DNA from: an uncultured Clostridia bacterium
GTDB lineage: Bacteria > Bacillota > Clostridia > Oscillospirales > Ruminococcaceae
Reading direction: 5' to 3'
Length of the DNA: 14,622 nucleotides
NCBI GenBank assembly: GCA_945835425.1
Contig: CAMAJC010000014.1
Location: 1-14,622, forward strand
The notes below the pieces were generated by a model. That model did not search any database, was not told the origin of the DNA, and saw only the letters and a list, made by a program, of their open reading frames with translations. Positions 1 through 6,577 of this stretch are shown here, one piece after another (within the stretch, counting starts at the first letter, position 1; every line of letters starts with the position of its first letter). A program made the position numbers and the translations under genes.

Positions 1-1035
1 TACAGACGGCCTTCCGGCGGCAAAAAGAACGGGAAACTGAACTGGGCATTTATCGTCGCCGGCGCGATTCTCCTCAGCACCTACCTGATTGTCGTCGTGT
101 TCAACGGGTTTGACTGGCCGGGCTGGGACGACGGCGTTTCCGATTTGAAGGACAGCGCTTCCGGCGTGGTCAGCTCGGTGGAATCCGCCTGGAGTGAAGT
201 CAAGGACGCCCACGGTTCTTCCCCGGAGGATCTGGTGCTGGATACGCCCGGCGGTTCCGTGTCCGGTGAAGTGCGGGTGCACTTTATCGATGTCGGCCAG
301 GGCGACTGTATGCTCATTGAGGGGAATGGTGAAAGTGTCCTCATCGACGCCGGTGAAAACGACAAGGGCGATGAAGTGCTGGCCTATCTGGCAGGGGTAA
401 AGATTGAAAAAATCGATCTCGCTTTCGGCACCCATCCTCATTCCGACCATATCGGCGGCATGGACACGGTGATCGAGGGGATTCCCGTCGGGAAACTGCT
501 GATGCCGGACGTCCCGGACAGCATCGTCCCCACGACCCGCACCTTCCTCAGTATGCTGGACGCGGCGGACGCGCAGGGGACGGAAACACTCTTTGCCTAT
601 CCCGGCGACAGCTTTTCGGTCTGCGGCGGAACGCTGTCAGTTCTCGGCCCGGTCGAGGATTATAAGGATTTGAACAATGAATCCCTGGTCATGCGGTTTG
701 ACTTCGGGAAAACCTCCTTCCTCTTTACGGGCGATCAGGAGAGTGACGCGGAGGAAGACCTGATGGCGAGCGGTGCCGATGTGTCGGCAGATGTTTTAAA
801 AATCGGCCATCACGGCAGCTCTACCTCCACCTGTCAGGACTTTTTTGACGCGGTATCGCCCTCCATCGCGGTGATCGAGTGCGGAGAAGGAAACGACTAC
901 GGCCATCCCCACCGCGAAACGCGTCAGCTGCTGGATAAGGCCGGTATCGACGTTTACCGCACCGATTTAAACGGCAGCATCGTCATCACCAGCGACGGCG
1001 AAGCACTGACGGTTCAGACGGAAAAGGCCGGATGA
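1..1035 (+). CDS. Membrane-anchored MBL-fold hydrolase (ComEC C-terminal-like), 5' partial
   Basis: The reading frame is open from base 1 with no start codon in an expected place, so the gene begins left of the window; a GTG at 97 is only an internal codon. Bases about 37-105 encode a hydrophobic stretch (AFIVAGAILLSTYLIVVVF) preceded by basic residues, which fits one N-terminal membrane anchor with the rest outside the cytoplasm. After a linker comes a metallo-beta-lactamase fold: VHFIDVGQGDC, the metal-binding HPHSDH (bases 433-450), FTGD (724-735) and GHHGS (805-819). This set is typical of the stand-alone relatives of the ComEC/Rec2 C-terminal domain, a family with suspected nuclease or phosphodiesterase activity; no substrate is evident here. 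The DUF3006 gene follows after 25 bases, a common partner, so the two are probably co-transcribed. Family assignment is secure, function is not. Confidence 0.87.
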   Translation, partial: YRRPSGGKKNGKLNWAFIVAGAILLSTYLIVVVFNGFDWPGWDDGVSDLKDSASGVVSSVESAWSEVKDAHGSSPEDLVLDTPGGSVSGEVRVHFIDVGQGDCMLIEGNGESVLIDAGENDKGDEVLAYLAGVKIEKIDLAFGTHPHSDHIGGMDTVIEGIPVGKLLMPDVPDSIVPTTRTFLSMLDAADAQGTETLFAYPGDSFSVCGGTLSVLGPVEDYKDLNNESLVMRFDFGKTSFLFTGDQESDAEEDLMASGADVSADVLKIGHHGSSTSTCQDFFDAVSPSIAVIECGEGNDYGHPHRETRQLLDKAGIDVYRTDLNGSIVITSDGEALTVQTEKAG

Positions 1036-1060
1036 GCGGGCCATGGGAAAGGAAGTAACG

Positions 1061-1288
1061 ATGCTGATTATTGACCATATTGAGAGCGGGATCGCCGTCT
1101 GCGAGGGTGAAAACGGGAAAACGTGGTTTTTGCGCAAGTACCCCGCTGATGCCAAAGAAGGGGACGTCCTGATTGAAACAGAGGAAGGTTTCCAGATCGA
1201 TGCCGCAGAGACAGAAAAGCGGCGGCAGCAGGCTCTGTCCCGTGTCCGCCGCATCCGCAGCCGTAGACAGGAAGACCAGCAGGAATAA
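1061..1288 (+). CDS. DUF3006 family small protein
   Basis: A 75-residue protein beginning MLIIDHIESGIAVCEGE. The short beta-rich opening (IIDxxExxxAVCE) followed by a Glu/Arg-rich tail is characteristic of DUF3006, a small domain of unknown function that often sits beside MBL-fold hydrolases, as it does here. I chose ATG 1061 because GGAAAGGAAG lies 6 bases upstream; an in-frame ATG at 1043 would add six residues but has no comparable ribosome binding site and starts only 7 bases after the previous stop. The C-terminal third (residues about 45-75) is strongly basic and polar and is likely a charged helix or disordered tail. It probably forms the end of the operon, since a clear terminator follows its stop codon by one base. 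Role unknown. Confidence 0.82.
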   Translation: MLIIDHIESGIAVCEGENGKTWFLRKYPADAKEGDVLIETEEGFQIDAAETEKRRQQALSRVRRIRSRRQEDQQE

Positions 1289-1289
1289 G

Positions 1290-1313
1290 CCGACAAAAAA
1301 ATGTCGGTTTTTT
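1290..1313 (+). terminator. Intrinsic terminator of the MBL-DUF3006 operon
   Basis: A six-base-pair stem CCGACA (1290-1295) / TGTCGG (1302-1307) with an A-rich loop is followed at once by six Ts. It begins one base after the DUF3006 stop. A second, weaker fold sits just downstream (outer arms ACCAAAA 1316-1322 and TTTTGGT 1345-1351, inner CGGA/TCCG), which could add back-up termination before the hprK promoter. Confidence 0.85.
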
Positions 1314-1360
1314 CTACCAAAATGACAACGGAAAATCTCCGGTTTTTTGGTCAAAAAGAG

Positions 1361-1389
1361 TTGCAACGGGAAAGCTGCTGTTGTATAAT
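1361..1389 (+). promoter_or_regulatory. SigA-type promoter of hprK
   Basis: TTGCAA (1361-1366) and TATAAT (1384-1389) are separated by exactly 17 bases, an almost perfect housekeeping promoter. Transcription would start near 1396, leaving a leader of about 150 bases before the likely hprK start. The leader contains no recognisable riboswitch; a weak helix TCCTC (1454-1458) / GAGGA (1471-1475) can be drawn but I would not rely on it. Confidence 0.8.
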
Positions 1390-1548
1390 AAATATATTAT
1401 GGAAATTCCGATCGGTTTCGTCTTCGCATCACGGCCAATTTTTCGGCTGGTTATCCTCTCCGCAACCGGTGAGGAGTTTTCGGAATTTCATAAACAGGAG
1501 AATGAAAGAAGTGGGCAAGATGCCCGCGTGGAAGGAATGGTGGTTATT

Positions 1549-2520
1549 TTGGCAACGCAATACAGCGTATCGCTGGCTAAGATCATCCGGGAGTTTTCGC
1601 TGGAAGCGGCGTACCTGCCCGGCGACCCGGCCGATATCAAGATTTCGTCGGCGGATATCAATCGCCCGGGACTGTTTATCAACGGCTTCTATGAATATTT
1701 CGACAGCGAACGGATTCAGATGCTGGGCAAGATGGAAAACGCTTTCCTGCTGGACCTGCCGAAAGATGTGCTGCGGGAACGGATGGACCGTCTCTGCGCC
1801 TACCATGTCCCGATGGTCATCGTCACCCGCGGTCTGGAGGTGCTGCCCGAGCTGCTGGAAGCAGCCCAGAAGTACCAGGTGCCCGTTTTAACGACCCAGG
1901 AACAGACGACCAACCTGACCGTCTCGATGATCACCTTCCTCAATAAGGAGCTGGCACCCCGCATCACCCGCCACGGCGTTCTGGTCGAGGTCTACGGCGA
2001 AGGCATCATGATCACCGGCGATTCCGGCGTCGGAAAGAGCGAGTGCGCCATGGAACTGGTCAAGCGCGGCCACCGGCTGATCGCGGACGACGCCATTGAA
2101 ATCCGCAAAATCTCCAACCGCCGTCTGGTCGGCACCTCGCCCGACAATATCCGCCACTTTATGGAGCTGCGCGGCGTCGGCATCATCAACGCCCGCCGGC
2201 TGTTCGGTATGGGCTCGGTCAAGACCACCGAAAAAATCGACATGATTGTCCATTTAGAACAGTGGAACCCCGAAAAGGTCTATGACCGGATGGGGATGGA
2301 AAATGAGTACACCGAGGTTCTCGGCATCAAGATTCCTGCCCTGACCATCCCGGTCAAGCCCGGACGCAACCTCGCGATCATCATCGAAGTCGCCGCCATG
2401 AATAACCGTCAGAAGAAGATGGGCTACAACGCTGCCCGCGAGCTGCTGCAGAAGCTTGGTATGCCGGTTGAGGCGACCGACAGCGAGGACGAGATCGAGG
2501 AAAGCGATTGGGATTTCTAA
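1549..2520 (+). CDS. hprK: HPr kinase/phosphorylase
   Basis: Bifunctional cytosolic enzyme that phosphorylates HPr on Ser46 using ATP or PPi and removes it again, the sensor step of CcpA-type carbon catabolite repression. From a TTG start at 1549 the protein has 323 residues, close to the family norm. The N-terminal HPrK domain (about 1-130) is followed by the kinase domain: conserved HG at 142, Walker A GDSGVGKSE at 157-165, ADD at 179-181 with the catalytic Asp, signature ELRGVGIIN from 206, and PVKPGRNLAIIIEVAAMN near the C-terminus, ending in an acidic tail. TTG 1549 is chosen because residues MATQYSVSLAKII align with the usual N-terminus and GGTGG lies 5 bases upstream; ATG 1537 is the alternative, with its GGAAGGA directly abutting the codon. 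Unlike many Bacillota, no lgt, murB or rapZ neighbour is present; it seems monocistronic. Confidence 0.96.
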   Translation: MATQYSVSLAKIIREFSLEAAYLPGDPADIKISSADINRPGLFINGFYEYFDSERIQMLGKMENAFLLDLPKDVLRERMDRLCAYHVPMVIVTRGLEVLPELLEAAQKYQVPVLTTQEQTTNLTVSMITFLNKELAPRITRHGVLVEVYGEGIMITGDSGVGKSECAMELVKRGHRLIADDAIEIRKISNRRLVGTSPDNIRHFMELRGVGIINARRLFGMGSVKTTEKIDMIVHLEQWNPEKVYDRMGMENEYTEVLGIKIPALTIPVKPGRNLAIIIEVAAMNNRQKKMGYNAARELLQKLGMPVEATDSEDEIEESDWDF

Positions 2521-2567
2521 GAATTTCCCTGTCTGTTGCTGACGGGCAGATATATGCATTGTACTAT

Positions 2568-2595
2568 TGCGGCGGGCTGCGGGCAACCCGCCGTA
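2568..2595 (+). terminator. GC-rich hairpin after hprK, possible terminator
   Basis: A nine-base-pair stem (2568-2576 with 2587-2595, one G-T pair, core GGCGGG/CCCGCC) lies 48 bases after the hprK stop. It lacks a real T-run, so intrinsic termination is uncertain. Its 3' arm overlaps a second possible hairpin, CCGTATT (2591-2597) with AATACGG (2608-2614), so the two cannot form together. Confidence 0.4.
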
Positions 2596-2622
2596 TTCCG
2601 TTACTAAAATACGGAAAAAGAC

Positions 2623-2651
2623 TTGACAAATTGCTTCCTTTCTGATATACT
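2623..2651 (+). promoter_or_regulatory. Strong SigA-type promoter upstream of the leader RNA and COG2509 gene
   Basis: A perfect -35 TTGACA (2623-2628), a 17-base spacer and -10 TATACT (2646-2651) make the best consensus promoter in the window. The predicted start of transcription is near 2658, which is also the first base of the hairpin described for 2658-2735. Confidence 0.85.
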
Positions 2652-2657
2652 CTATAA

Positions 2658-2735
2658 GTAAGTATGTGACAACGATATTTACCGCTTCGGAGATTCAGAC
2701 CTTCGGGTTCTTGAACCGGCCGAGGCGGTTTTTTT
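2658..2735 (+). ncRNA. Structured leader RNA with an intrinsic terminator (attenuator or small RNA)
   Basis: Two consecutive stem-loops fill the space between the promoter and the ribosome binding site of the FAD dehydrogenase gene. Stem 1 pairs GTAAGTAT (2658-2665) with ATATTTAC (2675-2682) around a nine-base loop, with one G-U pair. Stem 2 pairs ACCGCTTCGG (2681-2690) with CCGAGGCGGT (2720-2729), ten base pairs with one G-U, enclosing a small inner hairpin GGTT(CTTG)AACC at 2706-2717. Stem 2 runs directly into a T-tract (2729-2735), the layout of an intrinsic terminator. It is either an attenuator controlling the downstream gene or a roughly 78-base independent small RNA; a coupled use of both is possible. 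It does not match any riboswitch class I can recall. Structure is seen; function is inferred. Confidence 0.65.
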
Positions 2736-2754
2736 GTGGAAAGGAGTCCTCCAG

Positions 2755-4152
2755 ATGAAAACAGATGTACTGATTATCGGCGCAGGCCCTGCGGGTATCT
2801 TCACCGCCCTGGAAATGATCCGCCGGGGCACAAAGGACCGGATTTTGATCGTCGAGAAAGGCCAGCCGGTCGAAAAACGCCACTGCCCGAAAGATATCAC
2901 CGGGCACTGTGTAAACTGCAAACCCTACTGTCATATCACCACCGGCTTTTCGGGTGCCGGGGCATTCTCGGACGGCAAGCTGTCGCTGTCCTATGAGGTC
3001 GGCGGCGACCTGCCGGATTTGGTGGGCGCCGAGCTGGTGCAGGATATGATTCATTATACCGACAGCATCTACCTCGAGTTCGGTGCGGACACGAAAATCG
3101 AGGGCGTCGGCAACGCCGAAAAGGTCAAAATCATCCGCAAAAACGCGATTCAGGCCGGGCTGAAGCTGGTTGACTGCCCCATCCGCCACCTCGGCACCGA
3201 AAAGGCGCAGGACCTCTATCTGGCCATCGAGCGTTACTTGCAGGAAAAGGGCGTCGAGATGATGTTCGGCTGGGAGTGCGAGGACCTGCTGCTGGTCGGA
3301 GAAAAGTGCGTCGGCGCGTCCATCCGCCGCGGAAATGAGACCTGCCAGATTGAAGCGGCTCATACGGTCGTCGCCACCGGCAGAAGAGGCGCCGACTGGC
3401 TGGAACGGCTCTGCGCCGAGCACGGCATCGCCCATCAGCCGGGCACCGTCGATATCGGCGTGCGGGTCGAGGTGCGCAACGAGGTCATGGAGTTTGTCAA
3501 CGAGGTGCTCTACGAGTCCAAGCTGATCGGCTATCCGCGGCCCTTCAAAAACAAGGTCCGCACCTTCTGCCAGAACCCCGGCGGCTTTGTCAGCCAGGAA
3601 AACTACGATAACGCCCTCGCCGTCGTCAATGGCCACTCCTACAAGGACAAAAAGTCGGAGAATACAAACCTCGCGATCCTCTGCTCCCACAACTTCACCA
3701 CCCCCTTCAACCAGCCCATCGCTTATGCCCAGAAGGTCGGCGAGCTGACCAATATGCTGGGCGACGGGCATATCATGGTTCAGCGGTTCGGGGACATCCT
3801 CGACGGAAAACGCACCTGGCAGCGCGAGCTGAGCCGCTCCAACGTCCGCCCGACCCTGCCGGACGCGGTGGCCGGGGATATCACCGCCGCCATGCCTTAC
3901 CGCGCCATGACCAATATCATCGGTTTTATCCAGGCTGCCGATCAGGTCGTGCCGGGCTTTGCGGCGCCGGAAACGCTGCTTTACTCGCCGGAACTGAAAT
4001 TCTACAGCAACAAGGTCAAAATGGACGAGGACTTCAACACCAATATCAAGGGCCTGCACTGTCTGGGCGATTCCTCCGGCTGGACAAGAGGACTGATGAT
4101 GGCGTCGGTCATGGGCGTTTTGATGGGCAGAAAGCTGACGCCTGAAAACTGA
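2755..4152 (+). CDS. COG2509-type FAD-dependent dehydrogenase
   Basis: A 465-residue cytosolic flavoprotein. The N-terminus carries a classic dinucleotide-binding fold (VLIIGAGPAGIFTALEM, Gly9, Gly11, Gly14; acidic E34 ending strand 2). Residues 42-75 hold the family hallmark: R-H-C-P, then C52-x2-C55-x3-C59 and SGAGAFSDGK. Near the C-terminus, CLGDSSGWTRGLMMASVMG closes the FAD site. This pattern defines the uncharacterised FAD-dependent dehydrogenases of COG2509; electron donor and acceptor are unknown. Four cysteines (44, 52, 55, 59) could hold a metal or iron-sulfur centre, which is inference. ATG 2755 is preceded by AAAGGAG with an eight-base gap; a TTG at 2734 lies inside the terminator T-run and is not used. 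The gene has its own promoter and structured leader. Confidence 0.9.
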   Translation: MKTDVLIIGAGPAGIFTALEMIRRGTKDRILIVEKGQPVEKRHCPKDITGHCVNCKPYCHITTGFSGAGAFSDGKLSLSYEVGGDLPDLVGAELVQDMIHYTDSIYLEFGADTKIEGVGNAEKVKIIRKNAIQAGLKLVDCPIRHLGTEKAQDLYLAIERYLQEKGVEMMFGWECEDLLLVGEKCVGASIRRGNETCQIEAAHTVVATGRRGADWLERLCAEHGIAHQPGTVDIGVRVEVRNEVMEFVNEVLYESKLIGYPRPFKNKVRTFCQNPGGFVSQENYDNALAVVNGHSYKDKKSENTNLAILCSHNFTTPFNQPIAYAQKVGELTNMLGDGHIMVQRFGDILDGKRTWQRELSRSNVRPTLPDAVAGDITAAMPYRAMTNIIGFIQAADQVVPGFAAPETLLYSPELKFYSNKVKMDEDFNTNIKGLHCLGDSSGWTRGLMMASVMGVLMGRKLTPEN

Positions 4153-4169
4153 TATTTTCCTGCACCAGC

Positions 4170-4223
4170 GCCCTCCTCACGGGCATATACTGTCCTGTCG
4201 GAATCTTTGCATACGAGGAGGGC
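4170..4223 (+). promoter_or_regulatory. Inverted repeat that would hide the DUF2935 ribosome binding site
   Basis: GCCCTCCTC (4170-4178) is a perfect nine-base complement of GAGGAGGGC (4215-4223), which contains the AGGAGG ribosome binding site of the gene starting at 4231. CAG (4166-4168) and CTG (4226-4228) could add three more pairs across a small bulge. In a transcript reading through from the upstream gene this helix would block initiation. Inside the 36-base loop is CATATACT (4184-4191), which could be a -10 element; a transcript starting there would lack the blocking arm. The complementarity is seen; the regulatory meaning is inferred. Confidence 0.5.
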
Positions 4224-4230
4224 ATCTGCC

Positions 4231-5139
4231 ATGAAAAGTACAGGCGAATTTGTCGTCACTTCCCTGGAGCTGCACCTGTTTTTTGCGCGCATTATGAAAG
4301 AGCACGCCTTTTTCCTGAAAGCGGGATTTTTGCCCTGCAATATCGGGCTGGCGGGCGAGGCCGAGCGGCTGATGCGGCATTTTGAGCGGCTGCTGGCCCG
4401 GACGATTTCCCTCAGCGGCGGTCTCATACGGGACTGCGTGCTGGAATCGGGAGAGATCGTCACCGAGTTTACCGACTGCGCCGAGCAGCAGACCATGCGG
4501 CTCACCGGCACCTTTATCGACCGGAAGCTGACGGCCGCCGAAAAGCGGCTGAAGGGCTGCGGCTGCTGCGACGAGCTCTGCGTTTCCGCCGAGATGGAAA
4601 GGCAGGTGCGGCAGCTGAACCGGGATGGGCTGATGCTTGTAAACCGGCTGATCGAGTTTAAGGAACGGCTGCTGCGGAGCATCGGCAGCTGCAATCTGTT
4701 TACGGCCAACTACCCGCTGCTCATTGAGCATATCCTCCGGGAGGCCTGCCTTTACCGGGATTATCTGGTGAAGCTGCAGCAGGGCGACTGCGATTTATCC
4801 GGGCTTTTCCGGGATGAACTGTTCTGGAACCGGATTATGATGGAGCACGCCCTGTTTATCCGCGGACTGCTCGACCCGTCCGAGGAAGAACTGATCGGGA
4901 AGGCCGACGGCTTTGCATCGGACTACAGGCGGCTGTTAAGCGCTTCGGCGGCGGCAAACGACCGTGCGATGCCGGGACGCGGCAGAGACCCGCTGACGCT
5001 GACGAGACGGCTGCGGGACTTTAAGCAGGCCGGGGTCGAGGGGATTGAAAAGTGCGAAATCCGTTCGCTCATCCTGCCGCTGCTGGTCGACCATGTGCTG
5101 CGGGAAGCAAACCACTATATCCGGCTGCTCGAAAATTGA
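4231..5139 (+). CDS. DUF2935 protein, tandem ferritin-like domains
   Basis: A 302-residue, mainly helical soluble protein with no signal peptide. It is an internal duplication: FFARIMKEHAFFLKAGF (about 17-33) matches FWNRIMMEHALFIRGLL (198-214), and LLIEHILREACLYRDYL (163-179) matches LLVDHVLREANHYIRLL (284-300). The repeated Glu-His pairs (E24-H25, E166-H167, E205-H206, D287-H288) and nearby E171 and E292 look like ligands of a metal site in a four-helix bundle, as expected for DUF2935. A Cys-rich stretch (C110, C112, C113, C117) lies in the first half and is less usual. No enzymatic activity has been assigned to the family as far as I know. ATG 4231 is fixed by AGGAGGG eight bases upstream. 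A terminator follows at 5157-5201. Confidence 0.87.
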   Translation: MKSTGEFVVTSLELHLFFARIMKEHAFFLKAGFLPCNIGLAGEAERLMRHFERLLARTISLSGGLIRDCVLESGEIVTEFTDCAEQQTMRLTGTFIDRKLTAAEKRLKGCGCCDELCVSAEMERQVRQLNRDGLMLVNRLIEFKERLLRSIGSCNLFTANYPLLIEHILREACLYRDYLVKLQQGDCDLSGLFRDELFWNRIMMEHALFIRGLLDPSEEELIGKADGFASDYRRLLSASAAANDRAMPGRGRDPLTLTRRLRDFKQAGVEGIEKCEIRSLILPLLVDHVLREANHYIRLLEN

Positions 5140-5156
5140 CCGGTTTACAAAATGAA

Positions 5157-5201
5157 GGCGCTCATGTCGGGAGGTCTCTCCGGTGTGGGCGCTGATTTTT
5201 T
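5157..5201 (+). terminator. Terminator after the DUF2935 gene
   Basis: GCGCTCA (5158-5164) pairs with TGGGCGC (5186-5192) including one G-T pair, with additional CGG/CCG pairing inside, and is followed by TGA and six Ts (5196-5201). It separates the DUF2935 gene from the Rieske oxidoreductase gene. Confidence 0.7.
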
Positions 5202-5251
5202 GATACATAACCCCGGATTTTTGCCGCATACTATCTGCGGTGGTGATTTTT

Positions 5252-6577
5252 ATGGATTCAGTATGGACGGAGACCGTTTCTATGCCGCAGTTTCCGGCGC
5301 TGCGAGGCGACCGAAAGACAGACGTTTTGATTATCGGCGGCGGCATGGCAGGGATTATCTGCGCATGGAAGCTGCGGGAAGCCGGGGTGGACTGCCTGCT
5401 GCTGGAGGCGGACAGGATATGCGGCGGCGTAACAGCCGGTACGACGGCGAAAATAACCTTCCAGCACGGGCTGTGTTATGATAAACTGATAAGGGAGTTC
5501 GGCGCGGAAAAGGCGCGGATGTATCTGGACGCAAACCGGGCGGCGCTGGAGGAGTACCGCGTGCTTGCCGCGCGAATCAGCTGCGATTTTGAGGAAAAGG
5601 ACGCTTATGTTTATGCGCTGGATGACCGGGAGGAGATCGAACGGGAACTGACGGCGCTGCATAAAATCGGCTACCCGGCGGCGTTTACAGACAAGCTTCC
5701 GCTACCTTTTCCGGTGGCAGGCGCAGTGAAATTTTCCCATCAGGCGCAGTTTCACCCATTAAAATTTGCTGCTGCGCTGGCGAGAAGTCTTCCGATTTAT
5801 GAACATACCCCTGTCCGGCAGCTGATGCCTCATGCCGCCCTGACCGATACGGGCACTGTCATGGCGAAAAAGATCATCGTCGCGACCCATTTCCCGTTCA
5901 TCAACAAACACGGCTGGTATTTTGTCAAGCTGTACCAGCACCGTTCCTATCTCCTCGCGCTGGAAAACGGGCCGGATGTGGACGGGATGTATCTGGGTGA
6001 AGCGGAGGACGGGATGTCTTTCCGCAACTATAAAAATTTCCTGCTGATCGGCGGCGGCGACCACCGCACCGGGAAAAAGGGCGGCGGCTGGTGGGAACTG
6101 GAGAAATTTGCGGGCGTGCATTATCCAGCTTCGCCGATCCGGTACCGCTGGGCAGCGCAGGACTGCATGACCCTGGACGGCGTCCCCTATATCGGGCAAT
6201 ATGGCCGGGGTACGCCGGAGGTGTATGTGGCGACCGGGTTTAACAAATGGGGCATGACCGGGTCGATGACGGCGGCGATGCTGCTGACCGACCGGGTGCT
6301 GGGGATAGAAAACCCGTACGCGCCGGTCTTTTCGCCGGCCCGGACGACGCTCCGTCCGCAGCTGGCGGTCAACCTTTATGAAGCGACGAACAACCTCTTG
6401 ACCCCATCGCCCAGGCGCTGTCCGCACCTCGGCTGCGCCCTCAAATGGAACCCGCAGGAGCACAGCTGGGACTGTCCCTGCCACGGCTCCCGGTTTACGG
6501 CGAAGGGAAAGCTGCTCGATAACCCGGCGACCGGGAATCTGAAAGGATATGATACTGATGGCAAACCATCTGAATAA
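5252..6577 (+). CDS. FAD-dependent oxidoreductase with C-terminal Rieske [2Fe-2S] domain
   Basis: A 441-residue protein joining two redox domains. Residues 24-50 form the FAD-binding Rossmann motif (DVLIIGGGMAGIICAWKL, Gly29, Gly31, Gly34) of the D-amino-acid-oxidase/glycine-oxidase superfamily, and VYVATGFNKWGMTGSMTAAML further on is its second FAD contact. The C-terminus is a compact Rieske domain with both ligand pairs intact: C390-P-H392 and C408-x2-H411. The fusion resembles Bacillus YhfW and likely passes electrons between flavin and iron-sulfur cluster; the substrate is unknown. ATG 5252 is preferred, with GGTGGTG about 7 bases upstream; GTG codons at 5240 and 5243 are in frame. The 3' end overlaps the next gene by 20 bases, suggesting translational coupling. 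No convincing SigA promoter is visible in 5202-5251. Confidence 0.9.
   Translation: MDSVWTETVSMPQFPALRGDRKTDVLIIGGGMAGIICAWKLREAGVDCLLLEADRICGGVTAGTTAKITFQHGLCYDKLIREFGAEKARMYLDANRAALEEYRVLAARISCDFEEKDAYVYALDDREEIERELTALHKIGYPAAFTDKLPLPFPVAGAVKFSHQAQFHPLKFAAALARSLPIYEHTPVRQLMPHAALTDTGTVMAKKIIVATHFPFINKHGWYFVKLYQHRSYLLALENGPDVDGMYLGEAEDGMSFRNYKNFLLIGGGDHRTGKKGGGWWELEKFAGVHYPASPIRYRWAAQDCMTLDGVPYIGQYGRGTPEVYVATGFNKWGMTGSMTAAMLLTDRVLGIENPYAPVFSPARTTLRPQLAVNLYEATNNLLTPSPRRCPHLGCALKWNPQEHSWDCPCHGSRFTAKGKLLDNPATGNLKGYDTDGKPSE

Noticed and set aside
1301..1891. Plus-strand frame overlapping the hprK leader and 5' end
   Set aside because: Begins inside the upstream terminator, before the hprK promoter; translation is Trp/Arg/Ser-rich noise and the hprK frame is conserved.
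2591..2614. CCGTATT/AATACGG hairpin just upstream of the strong promoter
   Set aside because: No T-run follows on the plus strand and no minus-strand gene needs a terminator here; it also competes with the GC-rich hairpin at 2568-2595. Possibly an operator, but nothing supports that.
2658..2735. Known riboswitch (fluoride, preQ1, THF, guanidine) in the COG2509 leader
   Set aside because: None of the conserved core sequences I know for these classes could be found; only the structure is supported.
2695..4059. Long open frame (454 codons) antisense to the COG2509 dehydrogenase gene
   Set aside because: No recognisable domain, low-complexity composition expected from the complement of a GC-rich gene, no ribosome binding site, and the opposite strand carries a clear conserved protein.
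5152..5481. Short plus-strand frame overlapping the Rieske oxidoreductase start
   Set aside because: It spans the DUF2935 terminator and lies in another frame of a well-supported gene.
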